A stretch of 64,000 nucleotides of DNA from CAYTXJ01 sp965613025 (lineage in GTDB: Bacteria > Desulfobacterota > DSM-4660 > Desulfatiglandales > JALVMZ01). The DNA lies in assembly GCA_965613025.1 (NCBI GenBank), contig CBFDUE010000003.1:16141-80140 (forward strand), in the 5' to 3' direction. Below are positions 16,933-24,483 of this stretch, in pieces (within the stretch, counting starts at the first letter, position 1; the number at the start of each line of letters is the position of its first letter). Under the pieces are notes generated by a model, which was not told the origin of the DNA, made no database searches, and saw nothing but the letters and a program-made list of their open reading frames with translations. The translations under genes were made by a program, and so were the position numbers.

Positions 16933-18250
16933 AGGGACACGGATCAGGAATAAGGGGCCCTGCAAGCCCCTTGTTCCCATATTGGGTGTTCCTCTGATTG
17001 AGAGGATAATAAGATCTGTCATAGAGGCAGGGATAAGAGATATATATGTGGTAGTAGGATATAATGGTGATAAGTTAAGGGAATTTTTAAAAAGGCTTCA
17101 AATTAAGATAGGGCAGGAGATTCATATAATTGAAAATCCTCAATGGGATAAAGAGAATGCCATATCAGTATTGAAGGCAAGAGAATATATAAGAGATAAT
17201 TTTATCTTGGTAATGGGAGATCATCTCTTTGACCCTCAGATACTAAATGAGATTAAGGACTATCCTCTTCAAGAGGATACGGTCCTGTTGGTAGTTGATA
17301 GAAATCTGGATAACCCCTACATAGATCTAAGGGATGTTACTAAGGTAGAATGTCAGGATAATAGGCTCATAAGCATTGGAAAAGACATTGATAGATTTAA
17401 TGCCTATGATACAGGTATATTCCTATGTTCTCCCTCCATATTTACCCATATTCAAGAGGCGGTCTCTGAGACAGGTAATACTACACTTTCAAGTGTTATA
17501 AGATATATGGCAGAAAGAGGTAAGGTATTTACCTATGATATGGGAAAACGCTACTGGATAGATGTGGATGATGAAGAGGCCCTTTTAAAGGCAGAAAGGC
17601 TAATATTGGAAGATCTAAGTTCCAAGCAGAGTGATGGCCCCATATCCAGATATATAAATAGACCCATATCTTTAAGGATTTCGAAACATATCTGTAATTG
17701 GCCCATAACCCCAAATCAGATAACCCTCTTTTCTTTTTTCCTATCTCTTTGTGGTTCTGCGATAATACTATTAGGAACATATCTCTATCTCCTTTTGGGT
17801 GCCATATTGGCTCAACTGGGCTCCATAATAGATGGTTGTGATGGGGAGATAGCAAGAATAAAATATCAACGAAGTGAATACGGTGCCTGGCTTGATGCGG
17901 TTTTAGATAGATATCAGGATGGATTCCTTATCTTTTCCCTTACATATTATGGCACTCTCAGTAATCCTTCCTTTTTTACTTTTCTGATTGGCTTTATGGC
18001 ACTTATTGGATCATATATGGTAAGCTATACAGCCCATAAATATGATAGGATAAAAAAGGAGGAGGGCCTGCCTTTTAAATTTAGGATAGGAAGAGATATC
18101 AGAATCTTTCTGATATTTGTATTTTCCATACTTAATCAGGTGATTTGGGCACTTATCGCTATTGCTATCTTGATGAATCTGGAAACTGCCCGAAGGATAT
18201 GGATTATGAGGGATCAGGGATGGGATATGAAAAGATATGGAGGGAGATAA
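16904..18250 (+). CDS. Bifunctional CTP:inositol-1-phosphate cytidylyltransferase / DIPP synthase
   Basis: 448 aa two-domain enzyme. Residues 1-230 form a sugar-nucleotidyltransferase with the signature IIAAGKGTRIRNKGPCKPLV, making CDP-inositol. Residues 250-448 are a membrane CDP-alcohol phosphatidyltransferase with the full motif DGCDGEIAR followed by G, LDAVLD and R (about 310-335) and several hydrophobic helices. Together they make phospho-di-inositol-1-phosphate, the precursor of di-myo-inositol phosphate, a solute of heat-grown thermophiles. The fused form is known from several hyperthermophiles. It overlaps ino1 by 29 bp and the next gene by 31 bp. Only the dephosphorylation step lacks an obvious classical enzyme here. 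Confidence 0.92.
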   Translation: MKCLIIAAGKGTRIRNKGPCKPLVPILGVPLIERIIRSVIEAGIRDIYVVVGYNGDKLREFLKRLQIKIGQEIHIIENPQWDKENAISVLKAREYIRDNFILVMGDHLFDPQILNEIKDYPLQEDTVLLVVDRNLDNPYIDLRDVTKVECQDNRLISIGKDIDRFNAYDTGIFLCSPSIFTHIQEAVSETGNTTLSSVIRYMAERGKVFTYDMGKRYWIDVDDEEALLKAERLILEDLSSKQSDGPISRYINRPISLRISKHICNWPITPNQITLFSFFLSLCGSAIILLGTYLYLLLGAILAQLGSIIDGCDGEIARIKYQRSEYGAWLDAVLDRYQDGFLIFSLTYYGTLSNPSFFTFLIGFMALIGSYMVSYTAHKYDRIKKEEGLPFKFRIGRDIRIFLIFVFSILNQVIWALIAIAILMNLETARRIWIMRDQGWDMKRYGGR

Positions 18251-18771
18251 GAGGGATTATTCAAGCCTCCCATGTTCCTGAAGATCCTATTCATGCTGAA
18301 AATACATTAAGATGGCTCCTTTTCCTTAAACCTGATGCAGATGAGGCCCTTAAGTTATCGGCCTTTGGGCATGATATTGAAAGGGCAATTGAGGAGAAAA
18401 AGGTAAGAAGAGAAGACTATAAATCATTTCAAGAATTTAAGATGGCGCATGCCCTTAATAGCGCTTTGATTTTAAAAGAGATAATCTTAAAAAATAATGG
18501 TCCAATTCCCCTTGCTGAAGAGGTATTTAGAATAGTAAGATTGCATGAGACAGGGGGTGATCAGAGATCTGATCTGATAAGGGATGCAGATAGTATCTCG
18601 TTTTTTGATACCAATCTACCCTATTTTTTTAAGAGAGAGGGTGTAAAAAATACTGAAGAGAGATGTAGGTGGGGATATAATAGATTATCTTATAAACTCA
18701 GACCCATAGTTAAGAATTTTAAATATTCAGATCCCCGGTTAGAGGAGATTATGAAGAGAATAATAAGATAG
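18220..18771 (+). CDS. HD-fold/DUF4202-like protein in the inositol-solute operon
   Basis: 184 aa. Metal-ligand-like positions typical of HD hydrolases are present: DPIHAENTLRWLLFLKPDA, LKLSAFGHDIERA, IVRLHETGGDQRSDLIRDAD. It resembles the DUF4202 family. ATG 18220 is preferred because GAGGG lies seven bases upstream. The gene starts 31 bp inside the IPCT/DIPPS gene, indicating tight coupling. An HD phosphohydrolase here could remove the terminal phosphate from phospho-di-inositol phosphate. That is inference from location and fold only. Confidence 0.72.
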   Translation: MGYEKIWREIRGIIQASHVPEDPIHAENTLRWLLFLKPDADEALKLSAFGHDIERAIEEKKVRREDYKSFQEFKMAHALNSALILKEIILKNNGPIPLAEEVFRIVRLHETGGDQRSDLIRDADSISFFDTNLPYFFKREGVKNTEERCRWGYNRLSYKLRPIVKNFKYSDPRLEEIMKRIIR

Positions 18772-18777
18772 TATTGA

Positions 18778-19947
18778 ATGACAAAGGTTCTTACAGGAAT
18801 TGAGGTATTAAAAGAAGAAGGAAGGTATATACTTAAGGGTAAAAGGCTGGGGCTTCTGTGCAATAGTGCCTCATTGGATAGTTCTCTTACACATTCAAAA
18901 TTTGTGCTAAATTCACTCTTTCCTAACTCTCTTAAGGTCCTGTTTTCTCCCCAACACGGAATCTTTTTAACAGAACAGGATAATATGATAGAATCCGTTA
19001 ATGGATATGATGAAGACCTTAAGATCCCCGTCTTTAGCCTATATTCTAAGACAAGGTCACCCACACCTGAAATGCTGGATCTCATTGATTCTCTCATAGT
19101 AGATCTTCAAGATGTGGGATGCAGGGTATATACCTTTAGCTCCACCATGCTAAACTGTCTAAGGGAATGTGCCAAGTTGGGAAAAGAGGTGGTGATTCTT
19201 GATAGACCCAACCCTGTGGGAGGTGCCATTGTAGAAGGAAATATCTTAGAAGATAAGATGAGATCCTTTGTAGGCCCTTTCCCACTTCCCATGAGACATG
19301 GGCTTACCATGGCTGAGATGGCCTTGATGTTTAATCAGGAGATGAATATCGGTTGTGAACTCAGAATTATCAAGATGAAGGGATGGAATAGAAATATGCT
19401 TTGGGAAGACACCGGTCTTTATTGGCTCATGCCTTCACCCAATATGCCTATAGCGAAGACAGCGATGGTATACCCTGGTCAGGTTCTATGGGAAGGCACT
19501 AATATTTCAGAAGGAAGAGGGACATGCAGGCCTTTTGAGATCTTTGGAAGCCCATATCTGAATACAAAAATTATAAGGAAAGCACTTCCTCCCTTTAGAG
19601 GTTGTGTGCTACAAGAAATCCATTTTAGACCCACATTTAATAAATGGGCAAATGAGCTCTGCAGGGGATTTTTTATTCATATAACCGATCCCAAACATTT
19701 TAGGCCCTTTATGATGACCCTTACCCTTATCCACACTATAATAAGGCTGTTTAAAGAAGATTTTTGTTGGAAAGATCCTCCTTATGAATACGAATATAAC
19801 CAACTACCCATCGATATAATAATAGGTAGTAATAGATTGAGAAAAGATATAGAAAGAGGGAAAGATCTATCCCTTATAAAGGCTGAAATAGATAGTCAAT
19901 TAGATCAATACTTAGAATTTAGAAAAAGATACCTCCTTTATGGGTAA
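18778..19947 (+). CDS. NamZ-like exo-beta-N-acetylmuramidase (DUF1343 family)
   Basis: 389 aa. The DUF1343 signatures are clear: LGLLCNSASLD, FSPQHGIFLTEQD, LIVDLQDVGCRVYTF, VILDRPNPVGG, FVGPFPLPMRHGLTMAEMA, YPGQVLWEGTNISEGRGT. B. subtilis NamZ releases N-acetylmuramic acid from peptidoglycan fragments. No signal peptide is visible, so this copy appears cytoplasmic and would act on imported muropeptides. It follows the HD gene by 6 bp, at the end of the inositol operon, with no obvious functional link. Confidence 0.88.
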   Translation: MTKVLTGIEVLKEEGRYILKGKRLGLLCNSASLDSSLTHSKFVLNSLFPNSLKVLFSPQHGIFLTEQDNMIESVNGYDEDLKIPVFSLYSKTRSPTPEMLDLIDSLIVDLQDVGCRVYTFSSTMLNCLRECAKLGKEVVILDRPNPVGGAIVEGNILEDKMRSFVGPFPLPMRHGLTMAEMALMFNQEMNIGCELRIIKMKGWNRNMLWEDTGLYWLMPSPNMPIAKTAMVYPGQVLWEGTNISEGRGTCRPFEIFGSPYLNTKIIRKALPPFRGCVLQEIHFRPTFNKWANELCRGFFIHITDPKHFRPFMMTLTLIHTIIRLFKEDFCWKDPPYEYEYNQLPIDIIIGSNRLRKDIERGKDLSLIKAEIDSQLDQYLEFRKRYLLYG

Positions 19948-19972
19948 TTTTTCTATCTATATAAAAAATCAT

Positions 19973-20155
19973 CTATTTTTCTTTGCCTTTTTGTTGGCCG
20001 CTGCTTATCCATTTATCAATGGCCTCTTTATCAAATCTCCACACCCTTCCTATTCTAATTGCTGGGATCTTTCCCTCGGCCGCATACTTACATATGGTGA
20101 TCTCATGTAGCTTAAGATATTTGGCCAATTCTTTTGTGGTCATTATCTGTGGCAT
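19973..20155 (-). CDS. Excisionase/MerR-type helix-turn-helix DNA-binding protein
   Basis: 60 aa winged-helix protein of the HTH_17 type (MTTKELAKYLKLHEITICKY, GKIPAIRIGRVWRFDKEAID). Such small proteins are annotated as excisionase-like. Many are not phage-linked and act as local regulators or tungstate/molybdate-type DNA-binding modules fused elsewhere. It has its own promoter and AAGGAG site. No integrase or attachment site is nearby; a MITE copy begins 190 bp away. Confidence 0.82.
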   Translation of the reverse strand: MPQIMTTKELAKYLKLHEITICKYAAEGKIPAIRIGRVWRFDKEAIDKWISSGQQKGKEK

Positions 20156-20199
20156 GACATTCTCCTTTTTAAAATGAGTAATTTATTCTTTTACTTTTA

Positions 20200-20227
20200 T
20201 TTATAATAACAGATTTTGGAAAGTCAA
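20200..20227 (-). promoter_or_regulatory. Promoter of the HTH gene
   Basis: Minus-strand TTGACT (20227-20222), 16-bp spacer and TATAAA (20205-20200), about 45 bp before the start codon. The 400-bp gap 20156-20555 holds this promoter, an AT-rich stretch with nothing recognised (20228-20338) and the MITE copy listed next. Confidence 0.6.
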
Positions 20228-20344
20228 TCAAATACTTTAAAAAGAGGAAAATTTAAATTATTTTATGCTACTTAAGATCTAATCTAAAAAATTGATGAAC
20301 ATTTCATAGATTCTTTTGCAAGTTTTCCATATAGATGCATTGAC

Positions 20345-20496
20345 GAGAGCTTTGAATTTTTCAAAGCTCTCATAAAAAGCTGTAATTTGGGGTTATTTTA
20401 AGTTAATTTTTGGGGGTCTGGTCTCCGCCCCAGAGGGTCATCCGACCCGGAGGGGGGTATAATCCCCAGCGTGAAAAGGGGTTATACAAAGGTCTC
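20345..20496 (+). mobile_element. MITE copy 1 (152 bp) with 6-bp target duplication
   Basis: The left terminus GAGAGCTTTG is the start of a 27-bp palindrome (GAGAGCTTTGAA/TTCAAAGCTCTC). The right terminus is CAAAGGTCTC, one mismatch from the exact inverse. The element is flanked by ATTGAC at 20339-20344 and 20497-20502, a perfect 6-bp target duplication. A second hairpin near the right end pairs TATAATCCCC-like and GGGGTTATA-like arms. There is no coding capacity. The copy lies upstream of the ClC gene. Confidence 0.85.
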
Positions 20497-20555
20497 ATTG
20501 ACGTATATATTAAATCTTGTAATAGATAGATGATATATCAGCTCAGGGGGATATC

Positions 20556-22763
20556 TTGAGGCAATGGATTAAGGGGATAAGGATCGGTCTAAGTGCAAGG
20601 AATATATTCTATTATGTATTGATAGGGTTTATTGCAGGGGGTGGCTCTATAGCATTTCATTACCTTTGCCAGATAGGTTTCCATTTTTTCTTAGACTATC
20701 TTGCAGGCTATCGTCCTCCCCCTCCCTATGGAGAGACCCATCTCTTCTCTCCCACATCCACTCCTTTCAGACAATGGATGCTCATAATTGTCCCTGTTCT
20801 TGGTGGTATACTCAGTGGATGGCTTGTATATACCTTTGCTCCAGAGGCAGAAGGCCATGGGACAGACGCTGCAATTGATTCTTTTCATAATAAAGGAGGT
20901 TATATAAGGGGAAGGATTCCCATTATAAAGACCATAGCCTCTGCTCTCACACTTACCTCTGGAGGCTCTGGAGGGAGGGAGGGGCCGATTGCCCAGATTG
21001 GAGCAGGTTTTGGATCCTTTCTTGCCACAAAGTTAAAGCTCTCTGAGAGAGATAGAAGAATAATGCTTGCAGCCGGACTTGCAGCAGGGGTAGGCAGTAT
21101 CTTTAGAGCGCCACTTGCAGGAGCACTCTTTGCCGCAGAGGTGCTATATCGTGAACCAGAATTTGAATCCGATGTGATTATCCCTGCGGGTATCTCTTCT
21201 GTTGTAGCCTATTGTGTATTTTGCCTTAGATTTGGATGGGGTTCGCTTTTTGAATCACCGGATTTTATGTTTCAAAACCCCTTAGAGTTAGGCCCTTATG
21301 TGATCCTTTCTGTGGTGCTTGTGGCAGGAGGATGGCTATATGTTAGGGCATTCTATGGGGTTCATAACCTTTTTAAAAGGATGGATATCCCAAATCATAT
21401 AAAGCCCGCAATTGGTGGTCTCATTACAGGTATTATAGGATATTTTTTACCACATACACTCTCATTCGGCTATGGATATGCTCAGCTTGCCTTAGAAAAT
21501 CAATTGTCATCCTGGTTTTTATTATCTCTTGCGATAGGTAAGATATTTACAACCTCATTTTCAATTGGTTCAGGAGGAAGTGGGGGGGTATTTGGCCCTT
21601 CCATTGTAATAGGAGGAGCTCTGGGGGGTGTGGTAGGTAGAATATTTCATAATCTGCTCCCTGACATAGTGGGGCATCCAGGTTCATTTGTAGTTGTGGG
21701 GATGGCAGGATTCTTTTCAGCGGTATCTAAGGCGCCCATATCCACAATAATATTTGTAAGTGAGATGACCAATTCATATCACCTTCTCCTTCCCAGTCTC
21801 TTAGTATGCTCCATAGCCTTTTTAATGTCAAAGAGATGGACCATATACATTAAACAGGTTCCAACAAAGATAGACTCTAATGCACATAGAGGGGAATTTT
21901 TCATAGATATATTGGGCACTATCAAGGTAGGAGAATTATTAGATTATGTCAAAAAGGTGGATCTCATACCAGAACATATGACCTTTGAGTCATTTAAAAG
22001 ATATTTCAGCTCTTCTAAGCAGGAGTATTTCCCTGTGGTGGATCAACAAAACAGGCTAAGAGGTATATTTTCCATAAATGATATAAGGGGAATACTGTTT
22101 AATGGCGATATTGATAAGTTGGTAGTAATGAAAGATATTGCAACTCCAGATGTTATAGTGACCACTCCATCAGAATACCTGAGTGATGTGCTGAGAAAAT
22201 TTACGATAAAGAACCTAAATAGTATTCCTGTTGTCAGGGATGAAGATCATTCACAACTCTTAGGTATGCTTGATAGAAGGGCAGTTATAGAGTTCTACAA
22301 TAGAAAGATACATGAGATGAAACAGAGGCCAAAGATGATAGGGATAGATATGGGATCAGATACAGATATAAGAGGTCTGAGGGAGATGAAGGTGAAAGAT
22401 GCGATGATAAGGGATGTAAAGACCATAGATGAAGAGCTGTCTTTAAAGGAGATAAGGGATATGTTCTTTACAGGCAGGATAAGAAGTTACCCTATGGTTG
22501 ATAAAGAGAATACACTTAAAGGAATTATATCATTTTCAGATGTAGAAAGATATATGACAGGTAATCCAGATGAGATAAAAGCCAGAGATATCGCTACTTC
22601 TGATGTGGTAACCGTAATAGAGGATGAGGATCTTCTTTCGGCATTTAATAAGATAATAAGAAAAGGATTTGCCATACTTCCTGTTGTTGATGATAATAAC
22701 AGGGTTGTGGGTGTAATAGGTATAAGAGATATAATTAAGAAGCTACATCAGTCTCTATCTTAG
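20556..22763 (+). CDS. ClC-family chloride channel/antiporter with two CBS pairs
   Basis: 735 aa. The N-terminal 440 residues form a ClC channel domain with the ion-path motifs SGGSGGREGPIAQIGAG (including the gating Glu of GREGP) and GSGGSGGVFGPSIVIG. The C-terminal 300 residues hold CBS domains in two pairs (about 450-580 and 610-735), which usually bind adenine nucleotides and gate the channel. The start is TTG with AGGGGG a few bases upstream. The gating Glu suggests Cl-/H+ exchange. It converges on cpoB with a 9-bp overlap of 3' ends. Confidence 0.92.
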   Translation: MRQWIKGIRIGLSARNIFYYVLIGFIAGGGSIAFHYLCQIGFHFFLDYLAGYRPPPPYGETHLFSPTSTPFRQWMLIIVPVLGGILSGWLVYTFAPEAEGHGTDAAIDSFHNKGGYIRGRIPIIKTIASALTLTSGGSGGREGPIAQIGAGFGSFLATKLKLSERDRRIMLAAGLAAGVGSIFRAPLAGALFAAEVLYREPEFESDVIIPAGISSVVAYCVFCLRFGWGSLFESPDFMFQNPLELGPYVILSVVLVAGGWLYVRAFYGVHNLFKRMDIPNHIKPAIGGLITGIIGYFLPHTLSFGYGYAQLALENQLSSWFLLSLAIGKIFTTSFSIGSGGSGGVFGPSIVIGGALGGVVGRIFHNLLPDIVGHPGSFVVVGMAGFFSAVSKAPISTIIFVSEMTNSYHLLLPSLLVCSIAFLMSKRWTIYIKQVPTKIDSNAHRGEFFIDILGTIKVGELLDYVKKVDLIPEHMTFESFKRYFSSSKQEYFPVVDQQNRLRGIFSINDIRGILFNGDIDKLVVMKDIATPDVIVTTPSEYLSDVLRKFTIKNLNSIPVVRDEDHSQLLGMLDRRAVIEFYNRKIHEMKQRPKMIGIDMGSDTDIRGLREMKVKDAMIRDVKTIDEELSLKEIRDMFFTGRIRSYPMVDKENTLKGIISFSDVERYMTGNPDEIKARDIATSDVVTVIEDEDLLSAFNKIIRKGFAILPVVDDNNRVVGVIGIRDIIKKLHQSLS

Positions 22764-23726
22764 ACCCCTGAGTATCTTTTGAGCTTCTAAGGCATCTGGT
22801 GTATCAGGGAATCTATTTATGACTTTTTTAAGCAGAATCTTTGCGCTTATCTTATCATCTAATTTCATAAATGCCCTTGCCTGGCGAATAAATACCCTGG
22901 GAATCTTATTGCTTTTGGGATAATCCTTTATAACTTTCTGATACGAAAGAATAGCCTTTTCAAACTTATTTAGACGAAAATAACACTCTCCCATCCAGAA
23001 ATAGACATTATCCAAAAGAGAGGATTGGGGATAGGTATCTATAAGTGCCTGAAAACTCTTTAGTGCCTCTTCATACCTTCCATCTTTAAACAGATTAAGG
23101 GATTGTTGATAGAGCTCATCTTCAGTTAAGGAAGCCTTTGCCTGTTTAAGTGATTGAGAAGTAACTCCTTCTCCCTCCTTTTTCTTCAGTTTCTCTTCCA
23201 ACTGAGTTAATCTCTTTGATACCTCTAAGATAGCATTCTGTATTACATCCTGTTCACTTAAGTCCTTTTCTATGGAATGTCTTATAAGTTGCCTATTTTC
23301 ATCCACTTTCCCTGATAGATCCCTAAGGGAACCCTTTAAGGTATCAATCTCCGAGCTAAGCTCTGCCTGAGATGAATGGATCTTGCTTAGTCTCTCTTCT
23401 AATACATGCTGCATATCTGATCTGTCTTCTTCAATGGCCTTTTCAAGGGTATCTATTTTCGTTTGAAGGTAGGCAATCTGTTCATTTAATCTCTTGATAT
23501 CTTGATCATAGGCACATGAAAGACACAGAAGAAGAAATATTAATAATGAGAGCTTTGCATAACCCCTTTTTACACTGGGGGTTACACCCCCCTCCGGGTC
23601 GGATGACCCTCTGGGGCGGAGACCAGACCCCCAAAAATTAACTTTAAATAACCCATAATTACAGCTTCTCTCCGAGAGCTTTGAAAAATTCAAAGCTCTC
23701 AATAATATAAGGATTCCCTTTTTCAT
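22755..23726 (-). CDS. cpoB: Tol-Pal system protein CpoB/YbgF with a MITE inside its signal sequence
   Basis: 323 aa as read. The C-terminal domain (about 205-323) contains TPR repeats typical of CpoB (YQQSLNLFKDGRYEEALKSF, YFWMGECYFRLNKFEKAI). The middle is a coiled coil (IKRLNEQIAYLQTKIDTLEK) that trimerises in the family. A 153-bp MITE plus a 6-bp duplication interrupts codons 9 to 61 without breaking frame. Without it, the N-terminus would read MKKGILILLIFLLLCLSC, a textbook lipoprotein signal. With it, the stretch KRGYAKLSLLIFLLLCLSC, partly element-encoded, may still act as an internal signal. No start codon lies between the element and the lipobox. It is last in the tol operon. Confidence 0.88.
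   Translation of the reverse strand: MKKGILILLRALNFSKLSERSCNYGLFKVNFWGSGLRPRGSSDPEGGVTPSVKRGYAKLSLLIFLLLCLSCAYDQDIKRLNEQIAYLQTKIDTLEKAIEEDRSDMQHVLEERLSKIHSSQAELSSEIDTLKGSLRDLSGKVDENRQLIRHSIEKDLSEQDVIQNAILEVSKRLTQLEEKLKKKEGEGVTSQSLKQAKASLTEDELYQQSLNLFKDGRYEEALKSFQALIDTYPQSSLLDNVYFWMGECYFRLNKFEKAILSYQKVIKDYPKSNKIPRVFIRQARAFMKLDDKISAKILLKKVINRFPDTPDALEAQKILRGLR
23548..23700 (-). mobile_element. MITE copy 2 (153 bp), inserted in frame within cpoB
   Basis: Termini GAGAGCTTTG and CAAAGCTCTC are perfect 10-bp inverted repeats. The flanks are AATAAT at 23542-23547 and 23701-23706, a perfect 6-bp target duplication. Orientation is opposite to copies 1 and 3. The sequence is close to copy 1 throughout, including the GC-rich centre. 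153 plus 6 bp gives 53 codons, none a stop in the cpoB frame. Confidence 0.9.
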
Positions 23727-23771
23727 TATCAATTAATTTTAATGGGGAGAAGAGTTCTCCCCTTCCTTTTA

Positions 23772-24383
23772 CTATTTTAAGAGCCTAAATTCGTCTCTTC
23801 TATTTTTTGCCCATGCCTCTTCATTGTGCCTGGGATCTACAGGCCTTTCCTCACCAAAACTTATGGTTCTGATTCTCTTTTCATCAATTCCTAAACGTAT
23901 CAGATACTTTTTAGCTGCCTGCGCCCTCTTTTCCCCTAATGCCATATTATATTCATTAGTCCCTCTTTCATCACAATGACCTTCAATGCGTAAGAAGAAT
24001 TCAGGATGCCTCTTTAACCACTCTGCCTTTTTTCTCAGTATCCTTTTTGCCTCTGGTTTCAATTCATATTTATCAAAATCAAAATATATCTTTTCATTCA
24101 TAAACTGTTGCATCTCATCGATTAATCTCTGTCTCTTTTCTAATTCTCTTAGTCTTGCCTGCCTTTCTGCCTCTGCCTTTTTATATGCCTCGGTTTCACC
24201 ATAAGGCACCTTTGGTGCGGAAGGAGCGGGGGCGACCTCTTTCTTTTCAACCACTTTTGGTGGCACAGCCTCAGGAGCCTTCACCTTCTCTTCCACCTTT
24301 ACCTGTCTTTTGGCGCATGAAATTATCATCATTAAAGAGACAAAAAGCACTAACAGAGTTAGATGCCCAGATCTTACTTTCAT
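23772..24383 (-). CDS. pal: Peptidoglycan-associated lipoprotein Pal
   Basis: 203 aa. The signal peptide ends in lipobox MIISC (about residue 22). A Lys/Glu/Pro-rich linker follows (about 28-90), then an OmpA-like peptidoglycan-binding domain (about 98-203; IYFDFDKYELKPEA, IEGHCDERGTNEYNMALGEK, RRDEFRLLK). Pal links the outer membrane to peptidoglycan and to TolB. AAGGAGG lies nine bases before the ATG. It is separated from tolB by 100 bp of AT-rich DNA, but remains in the same gene order as the canonical operon. Confidence 0.95.
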   Translation of the reverse strand: MKVRSGHLTLLVLFVSLMMIISCAKRQVKVEEKVKAPEAVPPKVVEKKEVAPAPSAPKVPYGETEAYKKAEAERQARLRELEKRQRLIDEMQQFMNEKIYFDFDKYELKPEAKRILRKKAEWLKRHPEFFLRIEGHCDERGTNEYNMALGEKRAQAAKKYLIRLGIDEKRIRTISFGEERPVDPRHNEEAWAKNRRDEFRLLK

Positions 24384-24483
24384 ATCAAATGACCTCCTTA
24401 AAAATTAATATTAAAGGTTTTCATAACATCTAAGTAAATTCTTTTCAAGAATCAATTTTAAAAAATAATCTTTATATCTCGTC

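Noticed and set aside
19973..20155. Excisionase-like gene as a sign of a prophage or integrative element
   Set aside because: No integrase, att repeats, phage genes or tRNA are nearby; the protein is an ordinary small HTH regulator type.
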